This document shows, piece by piece, positions 52,701 through 60,716 of a DNA stretch of 64,000 nt (position 1 is its first letter; every line of letters starts with the position of its first letter). Below the pieces are notes generated by a model, which saw only the letters and a program-made list of their open reading frames with translations, was not told the origin of the DNA and made no database searches. Source of the stretch: Erpobdella octoculata. Lineage: Eukaryota; Annelida; Clitellata; Hirudinida; Erpobdellidae. The DNA is taken from NCBI GenBank assembly GCA_963978895.1, contig OZ022239.1:12389274-12453273 (forward strand), written 5' to 3'. The translations under genes and the position numbers were made by a program.

Positions 52701-55700
52701 ATGAACAGTCCTTTGATGAATCGTCCTTTGATGAACAGTCCTAGAATCTTCTCAACACTACCATCTGGGTTCATCTCTAATTTAAAAACTCACTTGCATG
52801 GTATTACATCACAGCATCAAAGATAATGAACTTTTCATTCCTTTAGTTGAGTCCCTTCTGTGTTATTTTCCATATCTGATTCATAAGAAATGGCAGTACT
52901 AAAATTTCAGAATGTTTATCAAACGATTGCTTCGTATGGATATTCTTTCAAAAAATTTCAACTTAGGCATGAGATTGTATATGATGTGGTATTCCATCTT
53001 GATGGATAATGCAGAAGCAGATTTGCACAATATTTTCACAAAGTTTTCCATCAATAAAGGTAAAGTATAATTGACACAGGCTTTCTTACACGAATTGAGG
53101 TGCCTTCATCATCAACAGGCTGGCATTGTCTGAAAATGTTATTTAAATATTTTTCTCCAACTACTTCTGGTTGTGCTACAATTGCTCCTACATCCACCAA
53201 TCATAGAGTTTAGGTAATTCTCAAACCGTCTAAAAATTTCTCATCTATTTTCTTTGAAAATTCTTCAGGATTAATACTTTTTTCATTGTTGGAACCAACA
53301 TTTAACCCTCTACTGCATGAATAAAAAAAATTTTATTTGATTAAAACAAAAAATATTTTTTTGATTAAAACAAAAAATATTTTTTTCCATTGGTATCAAG
53401 TTATACATTAAGAGAAAAATTTTGTTTCAATTATTTTTCAATAAAGGTGATAAAATGATGAAAATCTGAAGTGTGCCAATCGGCATCTTCATGCACCACG
53501 TAACCTATATATACATTTTCAATGGGTAGGCAAGATCTAGAATGTTTTTATCATTGGGCATATGTCTATTCAGATAAACAAATACATAAAAGTTAAACTC
53601 TCTAAATGTAAACTGTAATATAAAAAATGCAATTTCAAAGACTTTTTTATTGTAAAAAATTAACGAAATACATAAATACAGGACCCGAGTAAATTACTGT
53701 CACTCTGTGTGAAAACGCTTGAAACAGTTTTTGTCTTTTGTGAAGCATAGACGTATTTGACATTTTTTACAAGAAACACGCGATTGTCCATTGCAACCAG
53801 GAAGACGGCAGCGTAGTCTTTCAGTGGTCCAAGTTTGTTCAACAATATGCTGTTCCAGTGTAACTGTAAAAACCATCCTAAAAAACTGAATTGGAGTTTT
53901 CAATTCTAGGATATAAGGATCTAGACTTTCATTGCCAGAGAAAGGTAATCGCCTATCTGTTGTATTCGTTGTAGTTTTTCACAGAAGTCTGCGTTTCACT
54001 TTAGTTTTCTTTGTGTTCGATATCCCGGTACTAGTTGCAGGTAGGTTGGTTTTCTCATCATCTGTCGAAATAAAAATCGAGCTGAAGAGACTGGGACTTC
54101 TGGTGTTAATGTCACTGGATTATAGTCTTCTTCACGCTCATTGTCTGACGACAAACAACTATCATCACTTTCTAAAGGAATTACTCTTTCGACAAGGAAT
54201 ATGACTTGAAAATAGGGGTATTTATAGGCTTCATCAAAGCAATGTTTTTTTACAAGTTCAATGTTGTAACTGTTTATAAAATTGACCCAGTAAATCTGGA
54301 GATTTCCATTTTCTTGTAAACCCTTTTTGTTACGTAGCCAATTTATTGGCTAGAGATACATTGGCGTAATTTGCATGCGCGTCTCAACTGTGCGACTCTC
54401 TACAAAGTGCATGACGATGCCGTTTGGCATCACATATTTGAACATCAATTGCATAAACGCCGTTTATTCTAGCACTATGAAATAAATTTGTATTTAGATC
54501 AATATAGCTGGAAACATCATTCGTCTCGTCGATAGGGTTCGCAATCTTAGGGTCATCATAGATTCTCAACTGACTTTCAGCGAACACGTTGCAAAATTGG
54601 TCAACACCAGTTACTACCATCTACGACAGATGAGGTCAGTTCGCAAATCCCTCACGGTCGATTCTTCGCATGCACTTGCCCGCGCTTTGATCTTGTCTAG
54701 ACTTGATTATTGTAATTGTCTACTCAGTGGAATACCGGATCTGTTAATGAGGCGGCTTGATGGTGTCATGCGTGCCACGGCTAGGCTGATTCTCCGATTG
54801 CCTCGATACGGTCATGTCACTAAAGCGATTCACGACCGACTACACTGGCTGAACATGCAGGCGCGTATCGACTTCAAGCTATCTCTCACTGCGTACCGAT
54901 GCCTCCATGGTTCTGCGCCGTCATACCTCTCCGGTCTGTGCATTCCGGTGACTCAGTTTCCTGGCCGATCTCACCTTCGCTCGGCTTCTTCCGGTCAGCT
55001 TCTTGTTCCTTCCTGCGGAACCAGGACGTTTGGACCGAGGGCTTTTGCAGTTTCTTGTCCAACTACCTGGAACAATCTACCGATTGAACTTACCGATCCG
55101 ACGTGTGTCGATAGCGTTTAGGTTTTTAGGAAACGACTTAAAACTCATTTTTTTCTTCGTATGACGAACGGATATTGACCCTTTTTGTTTCTGATGTGTG
55201 ATTCTGTTCGTTCGTTTATTTTGGCACTGCCGCCTCGTGCTCTGAGAAATTTTTCTTTTTAGAGAGCACGTTAAATAATTTAATAATAATAATAATAATA
55301 ATAATTAGATATAAACACACATTAATGAAAATACTTGAAAAACTCTAATTTTTTTTATTTTTGCACGAACTTTCCAGACTATAAAAAAATAGAACATCAA
55401 TTTAAATATATGAAAAGTAAAGTAACTAAATTCTAGTATTTTATGGTATTTGCTACCCAGAAATACAAACAGTGATGTTGTTTGGCACAGTATAAATTTC
55501 TGAGAAAGCATGGAAGTAATGATGCCAATCAGCATCGTTATGTGGTAGAGGGTTAAATTTAAATTTTTAACCACAACCATATTTGTGTTCATTCTTTCAT
55601 TTGTAAATGCTTCACTAACATCACTTTCATTTGCTATAGCTATTTCATTATTTTCATCAATAATATTATCGCCTTTGTCAGAATTTATTTCACTATCTAC

Positions 55701-58700
55701 ATTCATTTATTTATTTATTGCACACCTCATTTCCACTAGAACCTGATGATGTTTACGAGATTCGATGCCTAGATTATTAGCTATGGCTTTTTAAATGCCT
55801 TGAATTATATCCGATGCGTTGAAATACATGTTCGACGCATTTATATAGAAAACATGTTTATTGAAAAAGAAAAGAAAAAAATTTAGCAATCTTAATTTGC
55901 TCTTGTGAAAGCGTTCATGGCTTCTTTCACTTAAGAGTTGTTTTAGTTCTATTTGCGCGGCAACGTGTTCTTAGATTTATTTTTTTGCCCGCGCCCGGCG
56001 TTGTCGGGATAGTCGGAACTAACCGCAGTCGGAACCATGGTGGTCGGAAATGGCTTTCTCCTTTTGACTAGGTGCTAGTTTTATCCAAGAACCGGAAGCT
56101 AAACAATGGGATTCCCACTCCCGTTGTAACCTGAAGTCGTCTTTGCATATTAGGGCTCTTGAAGCCTCAAGATACTGGAAATCAGCTAAGGACTTAAGTT
56201 TGTCTATGAGTTTCGGCAATTGATTTTGACACCACAGGACCTCTTGTTTCAAGACATGGTTAATGGACTCACAATTATTATTTGTCCAAGTGCTTTCCCG
56301 GCGACACAGTTTTCCCGCATTAATCTTTCAATCCGTTTGGAAAAATACTTTTGAAATTCAAAAGGCCCTTGCGAAAGTGGCCCATCAATGGTTTTTAAGC
56401 TCTTCACTTTTTCATCAAAACTAATGATGTCGGTCATTGAAATTAGTCCCGATTTGCCAAATAGGGCTTCAAAAATTACCTTGCTATTAGTTGAGTTCTT
56501 TCCCACCAAGTCATCTAGTTTTGCGCAGATGACGCGAGCAGACGGCAGTGGTAGCATGATAAAAAGACCTCATCATGCATTTCCTCATGGCTAACTCATC
56601 ATCAGAGTCATGAATCAACGCTTGGAAATCGCAGTCCCCTAATTCAAAAGCCAACTTGAAATAATGACTGTAAGTATTGGCATCTGAATGCCCATGTAAA
56701 AATATTGGGCCAATGAAAATGGGGGATTCGTTAGAACGCTTTCTCATCAGTGCAACATTTTTATATACGCTTACTGTAACGTAAATAGCTCCTAAGTTAT
56801 ATATTTTAAACCCTAAAATGCTCCCACATGTTTTATCATTGCAGAATGCCTTGATATCTGCAATTTGTCGGTTAGTAAAGAGCATGGGGTTAGGCACACT
56901 ACCGGTGTTGCATGAAAACATCTTTATAAAGGGATTTGTTCTCGACATTTCTAGAGCAACTTGCATTTCATCAGCAAAATTTCTGCATAAATGAGAACCT
57001 TTCCCATTTGTTCTGGCTCTACAGTCGTTGGTTTTTTTTTCCGGACAACACGTGAATCTAGCGTTTCAACTAGGGATATAATGTGATGGTGAACCTTGCT
57101 CTGTTGACATTGTATGCACTGTCTGGTCCAGTTGCGAACATCTCTATCTATATTGGGCCACACAAACCGTGTGCGTACTAGCTTCACTGTTGCTCGGATG
57201 CCCGGATGTGAAATTCCATGTAGGTGGTCAAAAACAGATCTGCGAAGAGGCTCCGGAAGAAATGGTCGAGGTGTTCCGGTTGATGTGTCACAGATGATTG
57301 TTCCATCACCGAGAGGTAAAGGATGTGGTTGCAAGTTGAGCGATGAAGAGTGTGTTGAGATTGGATGTTGTTGACACTTGGCTATCTTGGAGAGATCTAA
57401 TTGAGTTTTATTACGGAATGAGTTTATTTCCTGCTGTCAGCTACTATATTGGATTCACCTTTAATATATCCGATTTCGCCCGTAAATTGAGAAATATAGA
57501 TGAGATGTCCGGATTCACAAGAATGCCGTTCGGTCTAAGGAATGCAGCACAATCATTCCAACGCTTCATCGACAGAGTTTTAGGAGGATTTTCTTTTGTT
57601 TTTGCGTATATAGATGATATTTTAATTGCCAGTTCTTTTCCAAACGAACACGAATTACACATACGGCAAGTATTTGAACATCTTCAGAAGTTCCAACTCA
57701 CTATCAACCTTAATAAATGCATATTCGGTGTTGACACTCTGGATTTTCTTGCCCACAAGATTGATAAATCTGGTATTACACCATTATCAGAAAAAGTTAT
57801 GTCAATTACAGAATTTCCAGAACCAACTTCAATAACTCAACTACATAGATTTTTAGGGATGATAAACTTCTACAGACGATTCATACCAAATTGCACATCA
57901 AATCTATTCTTTTCACAAATCTTCTTAAATCACGAACTAAATCAATTACATTGTCTCCAAAAGCTCAAGAAGTTTTTAATGTTTTGAAGAACGAACTATC
58001 TCAGTGATAACGCAAGCCGAAACTTATCATTGACCACAGATGCTTCGAGTGATGCAGTTGGAGCAGTTCTAGAACAACATATTGTCAAATGTTACACTAA
58101 GTTAAAACTTATTAAATCATTTAATTATATAACCTGTCCTGGATATAGTTGATCTCTAAATTTCACAATAACATAACAGAGATTTGTTCTTATGTTGCTT
58201 TGTCTTGTTCCTTTGATGTGCATCCGCCCCAAATTTAGTAATAGGATTTAACTCAGCTGCCATATGATAGTTTGAAGTTTCTAGATTATTTAACGGTAAA
58301 GTGCCTGTACTGGTACTTGCACCATCTGATGGAGTGTCAATACTAATAAAACAATCATCAACATCTTAACATTTGTTATTGACTGTTAGCAATTCCTGCG
58401 CCTCCTTAGCAGACAAACTTTTGCCTGGAATTACAGATATTTTCTGTCTCTTTGGTCAAACAGATCCATCTGATCTACCATCCCTTGCTTGCGACAAGTG
58501 ATCTATGAACAACTGGCTGACCAATTCACTTGCATCAGTAGCTGTGTCAGCACAGTAAGATGGCAAACGAGACAAAACTTGAAACCTATCTAAAGGACAA
58601 ATGCCACAAGAAGCCACAAGATCATCTCTTCCATGATCATTCAACTTTTTCATTAAGAACTTCAACAGTGTTGAGAACTCATCCTTTGGAATGATGGGAC

Positions 58701-60466
58701 TCTCCTACCTCTACCTTTTTCTTTCCAATCTGTCAATATTTTTCTCCAATACATTTTCATTGGTCTGAAATATGCAACATCCAACGGTTGTGTTAGATGT
58801 GTGGAATTAGCTGGCAAGGCCAGAAAAGAGATGTTATTATCTCGGCAGACTTGCAAGACTGTAGGATTTAAATGCGAAGATAAGTTGTCACCAATAACTA
58901 CGTGTTTTCCAACAGGCTGTTTGAGCCGTGGCAGAAGCAGTGACATGAACCAATCTTCAAAGCATGCTGTGTCAAACCATCCACTCTTTGACCGGTTGTA
59001 ATGTGCATGCGGTGGTCCATTTTCTACCCATGTGCTCCACAAAGCATCGACTTTATAAACGACATAAGGGGGTAGTGTCTCACCCACTGCGTTTCCACAG
59101 ATCATCAGTGAAATTGATGCTTTAGTTGAGTTCGGAACTCGCGTGGGATATTTACATCCACGTTTCATAATAACTTTTTTTGCACGGGATCATCGCTGAG
59201 ATTTTTTCATCGTAATTCCAAATGTTTTCCGGTGCAATAAACTCTAACTTTGCCGGGAAGATTGTCATTAAAACGGCTAATGTCAAATCCTCGTTTATCA
59301 GCATAACCTTTAGCAATATTCCACAAATCTGAATTATCTACGGGGAATCCAAATGTTGAGGCTGTCAAGACATACGACTTGAAGGTGGCTTCCTCCTCAT
59401 CAGAAAATATTGTCTGCCCACCATGTTTATTAGAATGTGCACCTTTGAGTTTGTTCCTTAGTGTTGATCTAGGAATTTTGTATAATTTGTCTGCTTCTCT
59501 TTGTGTTATTCTGCCAGTAGAGATTCCTAGCAAGCTGCTTGCAAGTTTGATGATGAGTAAGAACTATAGGTTCTGCTACCAAGCATTTTTTATATGTTCT
59601 AGGCATGATGAAATCTGAAAATTTTTTAATTGTTGTCAAATCATAGTCATTGTAAAATCACCAGAAATTATTGTCACTTTCGCAACTCTCGCAAAAACAG
59701 CTATAAAATTATTAAACGGCGGCAAAAAAACAATTGAAGTATTAGCTAACACACCACAGTTTGTTTTGATGAAGAAAAGGAAGTTGTTTACCTGTTTTAA
59801 AAGGAGATCGATGCACCTAAAACAAAAAGTCCATTTTGAGCCAAAAGTCACCCGCACGGGCAAAGACACCGTTTTACAGACCCACGTGGTCATGTAAATT
59901 TTTTAGTATTATGTATTTATAATACTAGAGAAAAACGGTGGTTTTTATTAATACTTTTAGAAGTTAATAGTCAGACAAATGCCAGTTTAAATTCCGGGCT
60001 TAATTACCTAGACTGTACTGTATATAAAACAGTCGACAGGATTCTTAGTTGTTGCTTACATTTTTATTAATTTTATTATTATTAAACAGTTGATAACGAA
60101 ACATTTGTATTTTAATGTCGATTGCAAAATCTCCTGATCCACACTTGTTATTTTTTTTAGTGTTATGTACACTATAAGTTCAAATGTTTCTTCATACGAC
60201 CAGCTTCACAGTCACAAGTTGACATTGAACATCTTGCATGTATTAAATTTGCATGGCTAATCTTTATGCTGTCCTTTGAACTTACAGGGAAAATTACACC
60301 TGGGAAGCTTGTTCAAAACCCAATGATAGCTTTTGTACATTTCCATTGCCTAATATTAGTTATGATTCTTATCATCCGAAAGAAGTCTGTGTTGTGATTG
60401 GTGCAGAAAGTATTTTCAAAGAAACAGTTTTTTCTGATAAAATCTGCTTCAATGTTTATGATTTTG
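40640..60466 (+). CDS. gp130-like class I cytokine receptor, N-terminal part (exons 1-4; continues right of window)
   Basis: Exons: 40640-40730 (signal peptide), 40940-41206 (Ig-like D1), 41345-41492 and 60288-60466 (cytokine-receptor homology domain). Phases 1, 1, 2, 1 agree at every join, including the one across an 18.8-kb intron. The CHD shows C-x9-C-x-W (SCRLKKIEEMICSW), then W..C and a further C seven residues on (WEACSKPNDSFC), which are the four conserved cysteines and Trp of class I receptors. An Ig-like domain before the CHD is the D1-D2 layout of gp130, IL-6 receptor and CNTF receptor. The WSxWS-bearing second FN3 domain would lie beyond the window. Such receptors bind helical cytokines and signal through JAK/STAT. 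Exact orthology cannot be judged here. Confidence 0.75.
40940..41206 (+). CDS. Cytokine-receptor-like exon 2: Ig-like domain (D1)
   Basis: The exon follows TTTTTAG and is phase 1-1, the hallmark of a shuffled Ig exon. It encodes about 88 residues with VGGTLVLNCTLKAY (strand B Cys), VNANSLRFNSNNLQF, a sequon NCT and another NIS, GGYVNCIIPG (strand F Cys) and an end strand YSTQLIIVA. It lacks a clear core Trp. The run VNAN and the placing of the two Cys resemble D1 of gp130. Donor AA/GTTGGT is weak. Confidence 0.75.
41345..41492 (+). CDS. Cytokine-receptor-like exon 3: first half of cytokine-receptor domain (D2)
   Basis: It begins after AATTGTAG and ends at ATGAG/GTGAGC in phase 2. It encodes KPLVPKLISCRLKKIEEMIC, SWSPSHKQQVNYTGT and QHLLITVMR. 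A Pro-rich start, then C-x9-C-x-W, is the signature of the N-terminal CHD module. Splitting the CHD between the first Cys pair and the W..C strand is usual in class I cytokine receptor genes. Confidence 0.78.
41949..42605 (-). pseudogene. hAT transposase, catalytic core fragment
   Basis: A 218-residue frame with VVMTVTDNGSNFVKAFKEYK, an acidic insert (DSDDDESIPFEDVD), HQRCASHTLNLIASHDID and FPNATRWNSYFNAVDKI. This is the central part of a ZBED-type hAT transposase. It continues to the left in another frame (LQPLASALDILHAESKCFIG at 42085-41825). Confidence 0.88.
43096..44801 (-). pseudogene. LINE reverse transcriptase, frame-shifted
   Basis: Frames 44801-44403 (EGFPLASSTDIAHSFFTSIG; SEGCDGVNSALAG), 44461-43685, 43796-43593 and 43572-43096 follow one another. 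Motifs are [60 protein letters not shown] and LLFADDTDVFISG. The last is the FADD catalytic box. The tail has YFYFNYCNLIWASNY-like and LLKLQKRYLRIIF words typical of the CR1/Jockey group. Frameshifts lie at about 44410-44460, 43690-43790 and 43580. Confidence 0.92.
44971..46071 (-). pseudogene. LINE endonuclease, frame-shifted
   Basis: Frame 46071-45346 has SFLHINCQSLLHKVPDIAIL, IIAVTETWLNPDTSEAV (metal-binding Glu), RGGGVGFFIHHTI, TVGVIYRPPATN and CVLLGDFNIN (catalytic GDFN). The next frame (45339-44971) includes the linker to reverse transcriptase (KPWMTPGVLKSCRTKNTLYK). Key residues are kept. Confidence 0.9.
46326..47343 (-). pseudogene. LINE ORF1 protein, two frames
   Basis: Frame 47343-46840 is a Lys/Glu-rich coiled coil (ANDERLKELMEREDRHSEVN; LLKQQQSQIQEAIETMKRD). 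Frame 46673-46326 is the nucleic-acid-binding part (VIRLGKKIEGECKLSRPRPL, VFIHRDMTVKEREARKLLVK). The gap between them holds a frameshift. Its design matches the ORF1 at 9429-10214 only loosely, so the two LINEs are of different families. Confidence 0.78.
48487..49465 (-). mobile_element. Internally deleted hAT (48495-49457), TSD GCTGCAAT
   Basis: The left end CAGAGCCGTAGAAAGCTATT and the right end read in reverse, CAGTACCGTAGGAAGGGTTG, are inverted; both are followed by TGTGCG/GCGCCC words. The perfect duplication GCTGCAAT is at 48487-48494 and 49458-49465. The ends resemble those of the 2185-6620 element (CAG.GCCGTA). It has landed in the transposase of another hAT. Confidence 0.92.
48642..49143 (-). 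pseudogene. ZMYM-type hAT transposase C-terminal remnant
   Basis: Two overlapping frames. 49143-48814 has VNDLLNAIN-like and NGLKKIYPNIEIALRLFLTL. 48968-48642 has FQQIETNKKFLRSSMSQDRL, SGLALISIEHDDV, the dimerisation region shared with 5940-6140. One frameshift lies near 48850. Confidence 0.88.
49447..50744 (-). pseudogene. hAT transposase (BED finger and core), frame-shifted
   Basis: Frames 50744-50499 (BED-type finger VAYVKCEKCNSILKWKSRCY with LKHSH), 50502-49987 (LPDRTTISRLLESVVRQAKL; KTFGVTTDLWTHQRTNGSYL), 50015-49596 (NVYVTDNASKMVAAFQDKTG; VCSCHNINLVL; CVLTRWNSVLNML) and 49695-49447 (IEVLEPFKVATKHLSSDKDP). All landmarks up to the DE region are there. Shifts lie near 50500, 50000 and 49600-49690. 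Confidence 0.88.
51018..51290 (-). pseudogene. Copia-type reverse transcriptase fragment
   Basis: Reading right to left: YKALLVAKGFNQRRGVDYDQ, TFSPVARLSTIRSVLSIATN, KRMYLKQFDVSTAFLY, then (past a frameshift near 51110) ELKETVYVQQPEGY. These are the opening motifs of RVT_2. The upstream part of the same reading (CK*VFKLEMNPDGSVEK, with TGA in place of a Trp codon) lies at 52756-52800, on the other side of a foldback insertion. Confidence 0.9.
51283..52756. mobile_element. Foldback-like element (51291-52748) with tandem-repeat inverted arms, TSD TTCTCAAC
   Basis: Both arms (about 51298-51465 and, inverted, 52574-52745) are built of 12-16-base tandem units such as GGACTATTCATCAAG. The order of unit variants is the same in both arms. 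The duplication TTCTCAAC is perfect at 51283-51290 and 52749-52756 and lies inside the Copia reverse transcriptase reading. The middle holds two diverged copies of a block (about 51780-52010 and 52125-52300) and, at 52300-52450, a CCCCGCTAGT-family repeat. The arms match the design of foldback (FB/Galileo-like) elements. No transposase is seen. Confidence 0.85.
52297..52452 (+). mobile_element. GC-rich repeat of the GCTAGT family, nested
   Basis: GACCGGGAGCGGAAGCGAGA units lead to AAAAACCCCGGGCAACACAA, GGTACCTCGCTAGT. The end is diverged from CCCCGCTAGT, and its hairpin is damaged (CAACACAAGG). Confidence 0.6.
52756..53305 (-). pseudogene. Copia-like polyprotein remains, upstream part
   Basis: Next to the foldback element the reading CK*VFKLEMNPDGSVEK is clearly Copia. 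Further upstream the - strand carries stretches such as SINPEEFSKKIDEKFLDGLR and VAQPEVVGEKYLNNIFRQCQ, which I do not recognise. They may belong to another element. Stops interrupt it. Confidence 0.5.
53700..53903 (-). pseudogene. piggyBac transposase, C-terminal cysteine-rich domain
   Basis: The frame holds RCRLPGCNGQSRVSCKKCQI, RLCFTKDKNCFKRFH, the RING/treble-clef-like zinc domain that binds piggyBac ends. The spacing C-x4-C..C-x2-C..C-x5-C is complete. The - strand continues right with YWVNFINSYNIELVKKHCFD-like sequence but with stops. Confidence 0.88.
54380..55310 (+). mobile_element. L2/CR1-like LINE, 5'-truncated, with (TAA)n tail
   Basis: The + strand frame around 54520-55121 reads VDRVRNLRVIIDSQLTFSEH, VAKLVNTSYYHLRQMRSVRK, ILSRLDYCNCLLSGIP, LHWLNMQARIDFKLSLTAYR and GPRAFAVSCPTTWNNLPIEL, which is the end of an L2-type reverse transcriptase ORF. 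A TAG follows (55119) where the related frame runs on (FRKRLKTHFFLR). The 3' end is a run of TAA units at about 55280-55306. Same superfamily as the - strand copy at 1534-1811. Confidence 0.88.
55557..55706 (-). pseudogene. Unrecognised acidic ORF start, cut by piggyBac
   Basis: MNVDSEINSDKGDNIIDENN, EIAIANESDVSEAFTNERMN, then across the piggyBac element to 53301 (KSINPEEFSKKIDEKFLDGL). It is Asp/Glu/Asn-rich at the start. I do not recognise a domain. It could be the start of a DNA transposon or retroelement protein. Confidence 0.4.
56019..56990 (-). pseudogene. Mutator-like (MULE-type) transposase fragment, three frames
   Basis: Frames 56966-56511, 56557-56249 and 56252-56019. Landmarks are LTNRQIADIKAFCNDKTCGS, FKIYNLGAIYVTVSVYKN (first Asp position appears as Asn-Leu-Gly-Ala), SPIFIGPIFLHGHSDANTYS, YFKLAFELGDCDFQALIHDS (second acidic), and MKQEVLWCQNQLPKLIDKLK. 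This fits the MULE-type family that is abundant in invertebrates. Frameshifts lie near 56530 and 56250. Confidence 0.65.
57060..57334 (-). pseudogene. Gypsy-type integrase zinc-binding (H2C2) fragment, inverted
   Basis: The frame holds VFDHLHGISHPGIRATVKLV, RTRFVWPNIDRDVRNWTRQC, IQCQQSKVHHHI: the HHCC zinc finger that opens retroviral-type integrases (H-x3-H and C-x2-C). The catalytic DDE core is missing. It points opposite to the reverse transcriptase at 57490-58085. Confidence 0.9.
57400..58085 (+). pseudogene. Gypsy-type reverse transcriptase and start of RNase H
   Basis: SGFTRMPFGLRNAAQSFQRF, SFVFAYIDDILIASSFPNEH (YIDD catalytic box), FLAHKIDKSGITPLSEKV, QLHRFLGMINFYRRFIPNC and, past a stop and frameshift near 57985, LSLTTDASSDAVGAVLEQH (RNase H-like start). 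The N-terminal part of the reverse transcriptase and everything after RNase H are missing. Confidence 0.9.
58450..59604 (-). pseudogene. pogo/Tigger-type Tc1-mariner transposase, frame-shifted
   Basis: Start MPRTYKKCLVAEP at 59604. Frame 59533-59207 gives the Psq-type helix-turn-helix and CENP-B region (READKLYKIPRSTLRNKLKG; DNSDLWNIAKGYADKRGF). Frame 59168-58662 gives the DDE_1 core (SISLMICGNAVGETLPPYVV; KHVVIGDNLSSHLNPTVLQV; NSTHLTQPLDVAYFRPMK). Frame 58665-58456 gives the C-terminal tail. The two downstream catalytic Asp (GDN, PLD) are visible. Frameshifts lie near 59540, 59180 and 58660. I did not find the terminal repeats. Confidence 0.88.
60288..60466 (+). CDS. Cytokine-receptor-like exon 4: second half of cytokine-receptor domain (D2)
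   Basis: It begins after TGAACTTACAG (phase 2) and ends at TTTG/GTAAGT (phase 1). It encodes ENYTWEACSKPNDSFCTFPL, PNISYDSYHPKEVCVVIGAE and SIFKETVFSDKICFNVYDFG. The opening Tyr-x-Trp-x-x-Cys and the second Cys complete the four-Cys pattern begun in exon 3. Sequons NYT and NIS suggest surface exposure. The protein goes on beyond the window. Confidence 0.78.
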
Positions 60467-60716
60467 GTAAGTTATTAGTGAGTTTTTACAATAAATTTCA
60501 CATGTAAAGTAATATGAGATACTAGGTTTTTATTTTTCATCACTAGCGCCTATGCTTTTTAAACGTCTTACTATATAATTATAATTATTTATGTGAATAA
60601 TTGAGATACATATTTATATAGAATTTCAAGGCGTGCGTATGCAAGTGAGCACACAACACTTAGCATATTCGGGATCGATTCCATTCACGAATAAATGAAA
60701 GTGCAAACTTACAGAC
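60467..60716. other. Intron start after receptor exon 4
   Basis: Short AT-rich sequence between the donor and the P element. The words GGGATCGATTCCATTCACGA, ATAAATGAAAGTGCAAACTT resemble, reversed, the right part of the 32120-33600 repeat (AAGTTTGCACTCTCATTTAT, TCGTGCATAGAATCGATTCC), so it is probably a fragment of that repeat. Confidence 0.55.

Larger units (their letters stand above)
53302..55556 (-). mobile_element. piggyBac element (53306-55552) at a TTAA site, carrying a LINE
   Basis: TTAA at 53302-53305 and 55553-55556 flank ends CCCTCTACTGCATGA and, read in reverse, CCCTCTACCACATAACG. TTAA plus CCC is the piggyBac rule. Inner words GCCAATCGGCATC and GATTGGCATCATT near each end add to the inverted structure. 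The transposase C-terminus lies at 53903-53700 on the - strand. Most of the transposase is gone, and an L2-like LINE lies at about 54380-55310. On both outer sides the - strand reading of an unrecognised ORF joins across the TTAA (LNLNVGSNNEKSINPEEF), which supports these borders. Confidence 0.85.
41493..60287. other. 18.8-kb intron built of transposons, within the cytokine-receptor domain
   Basis: The donor GTGAGC at 41493 and acceptor TGAACTTACAG ending 60287 bound it, and the flanking exons join in phase and in domain sense. It holds hAT, LINE, hAT in hAT, Copia with a foldback element, piggyBac, Mutator-like, Gypsy and pogo remains. Nearly all coding traces in it are on the - strand, opposite to the gene. 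Confidence 0.72.

Noticed and set aside
53441..55560. Gene encoding a histidine/aspartate word (GATTGGCATCATT) found near both ends
   Set aside because: The repeated words belong to the inverted ends of the piggyBac element and are not coding.
57343..57420. Start of the Gypsy reverse transcriptase ORF at 57343
   Set aside because: The first 25-45 codons derive from the inverted integrase fragment and junction sequence; recognisable reverse transcriptase begins only after about 57480.
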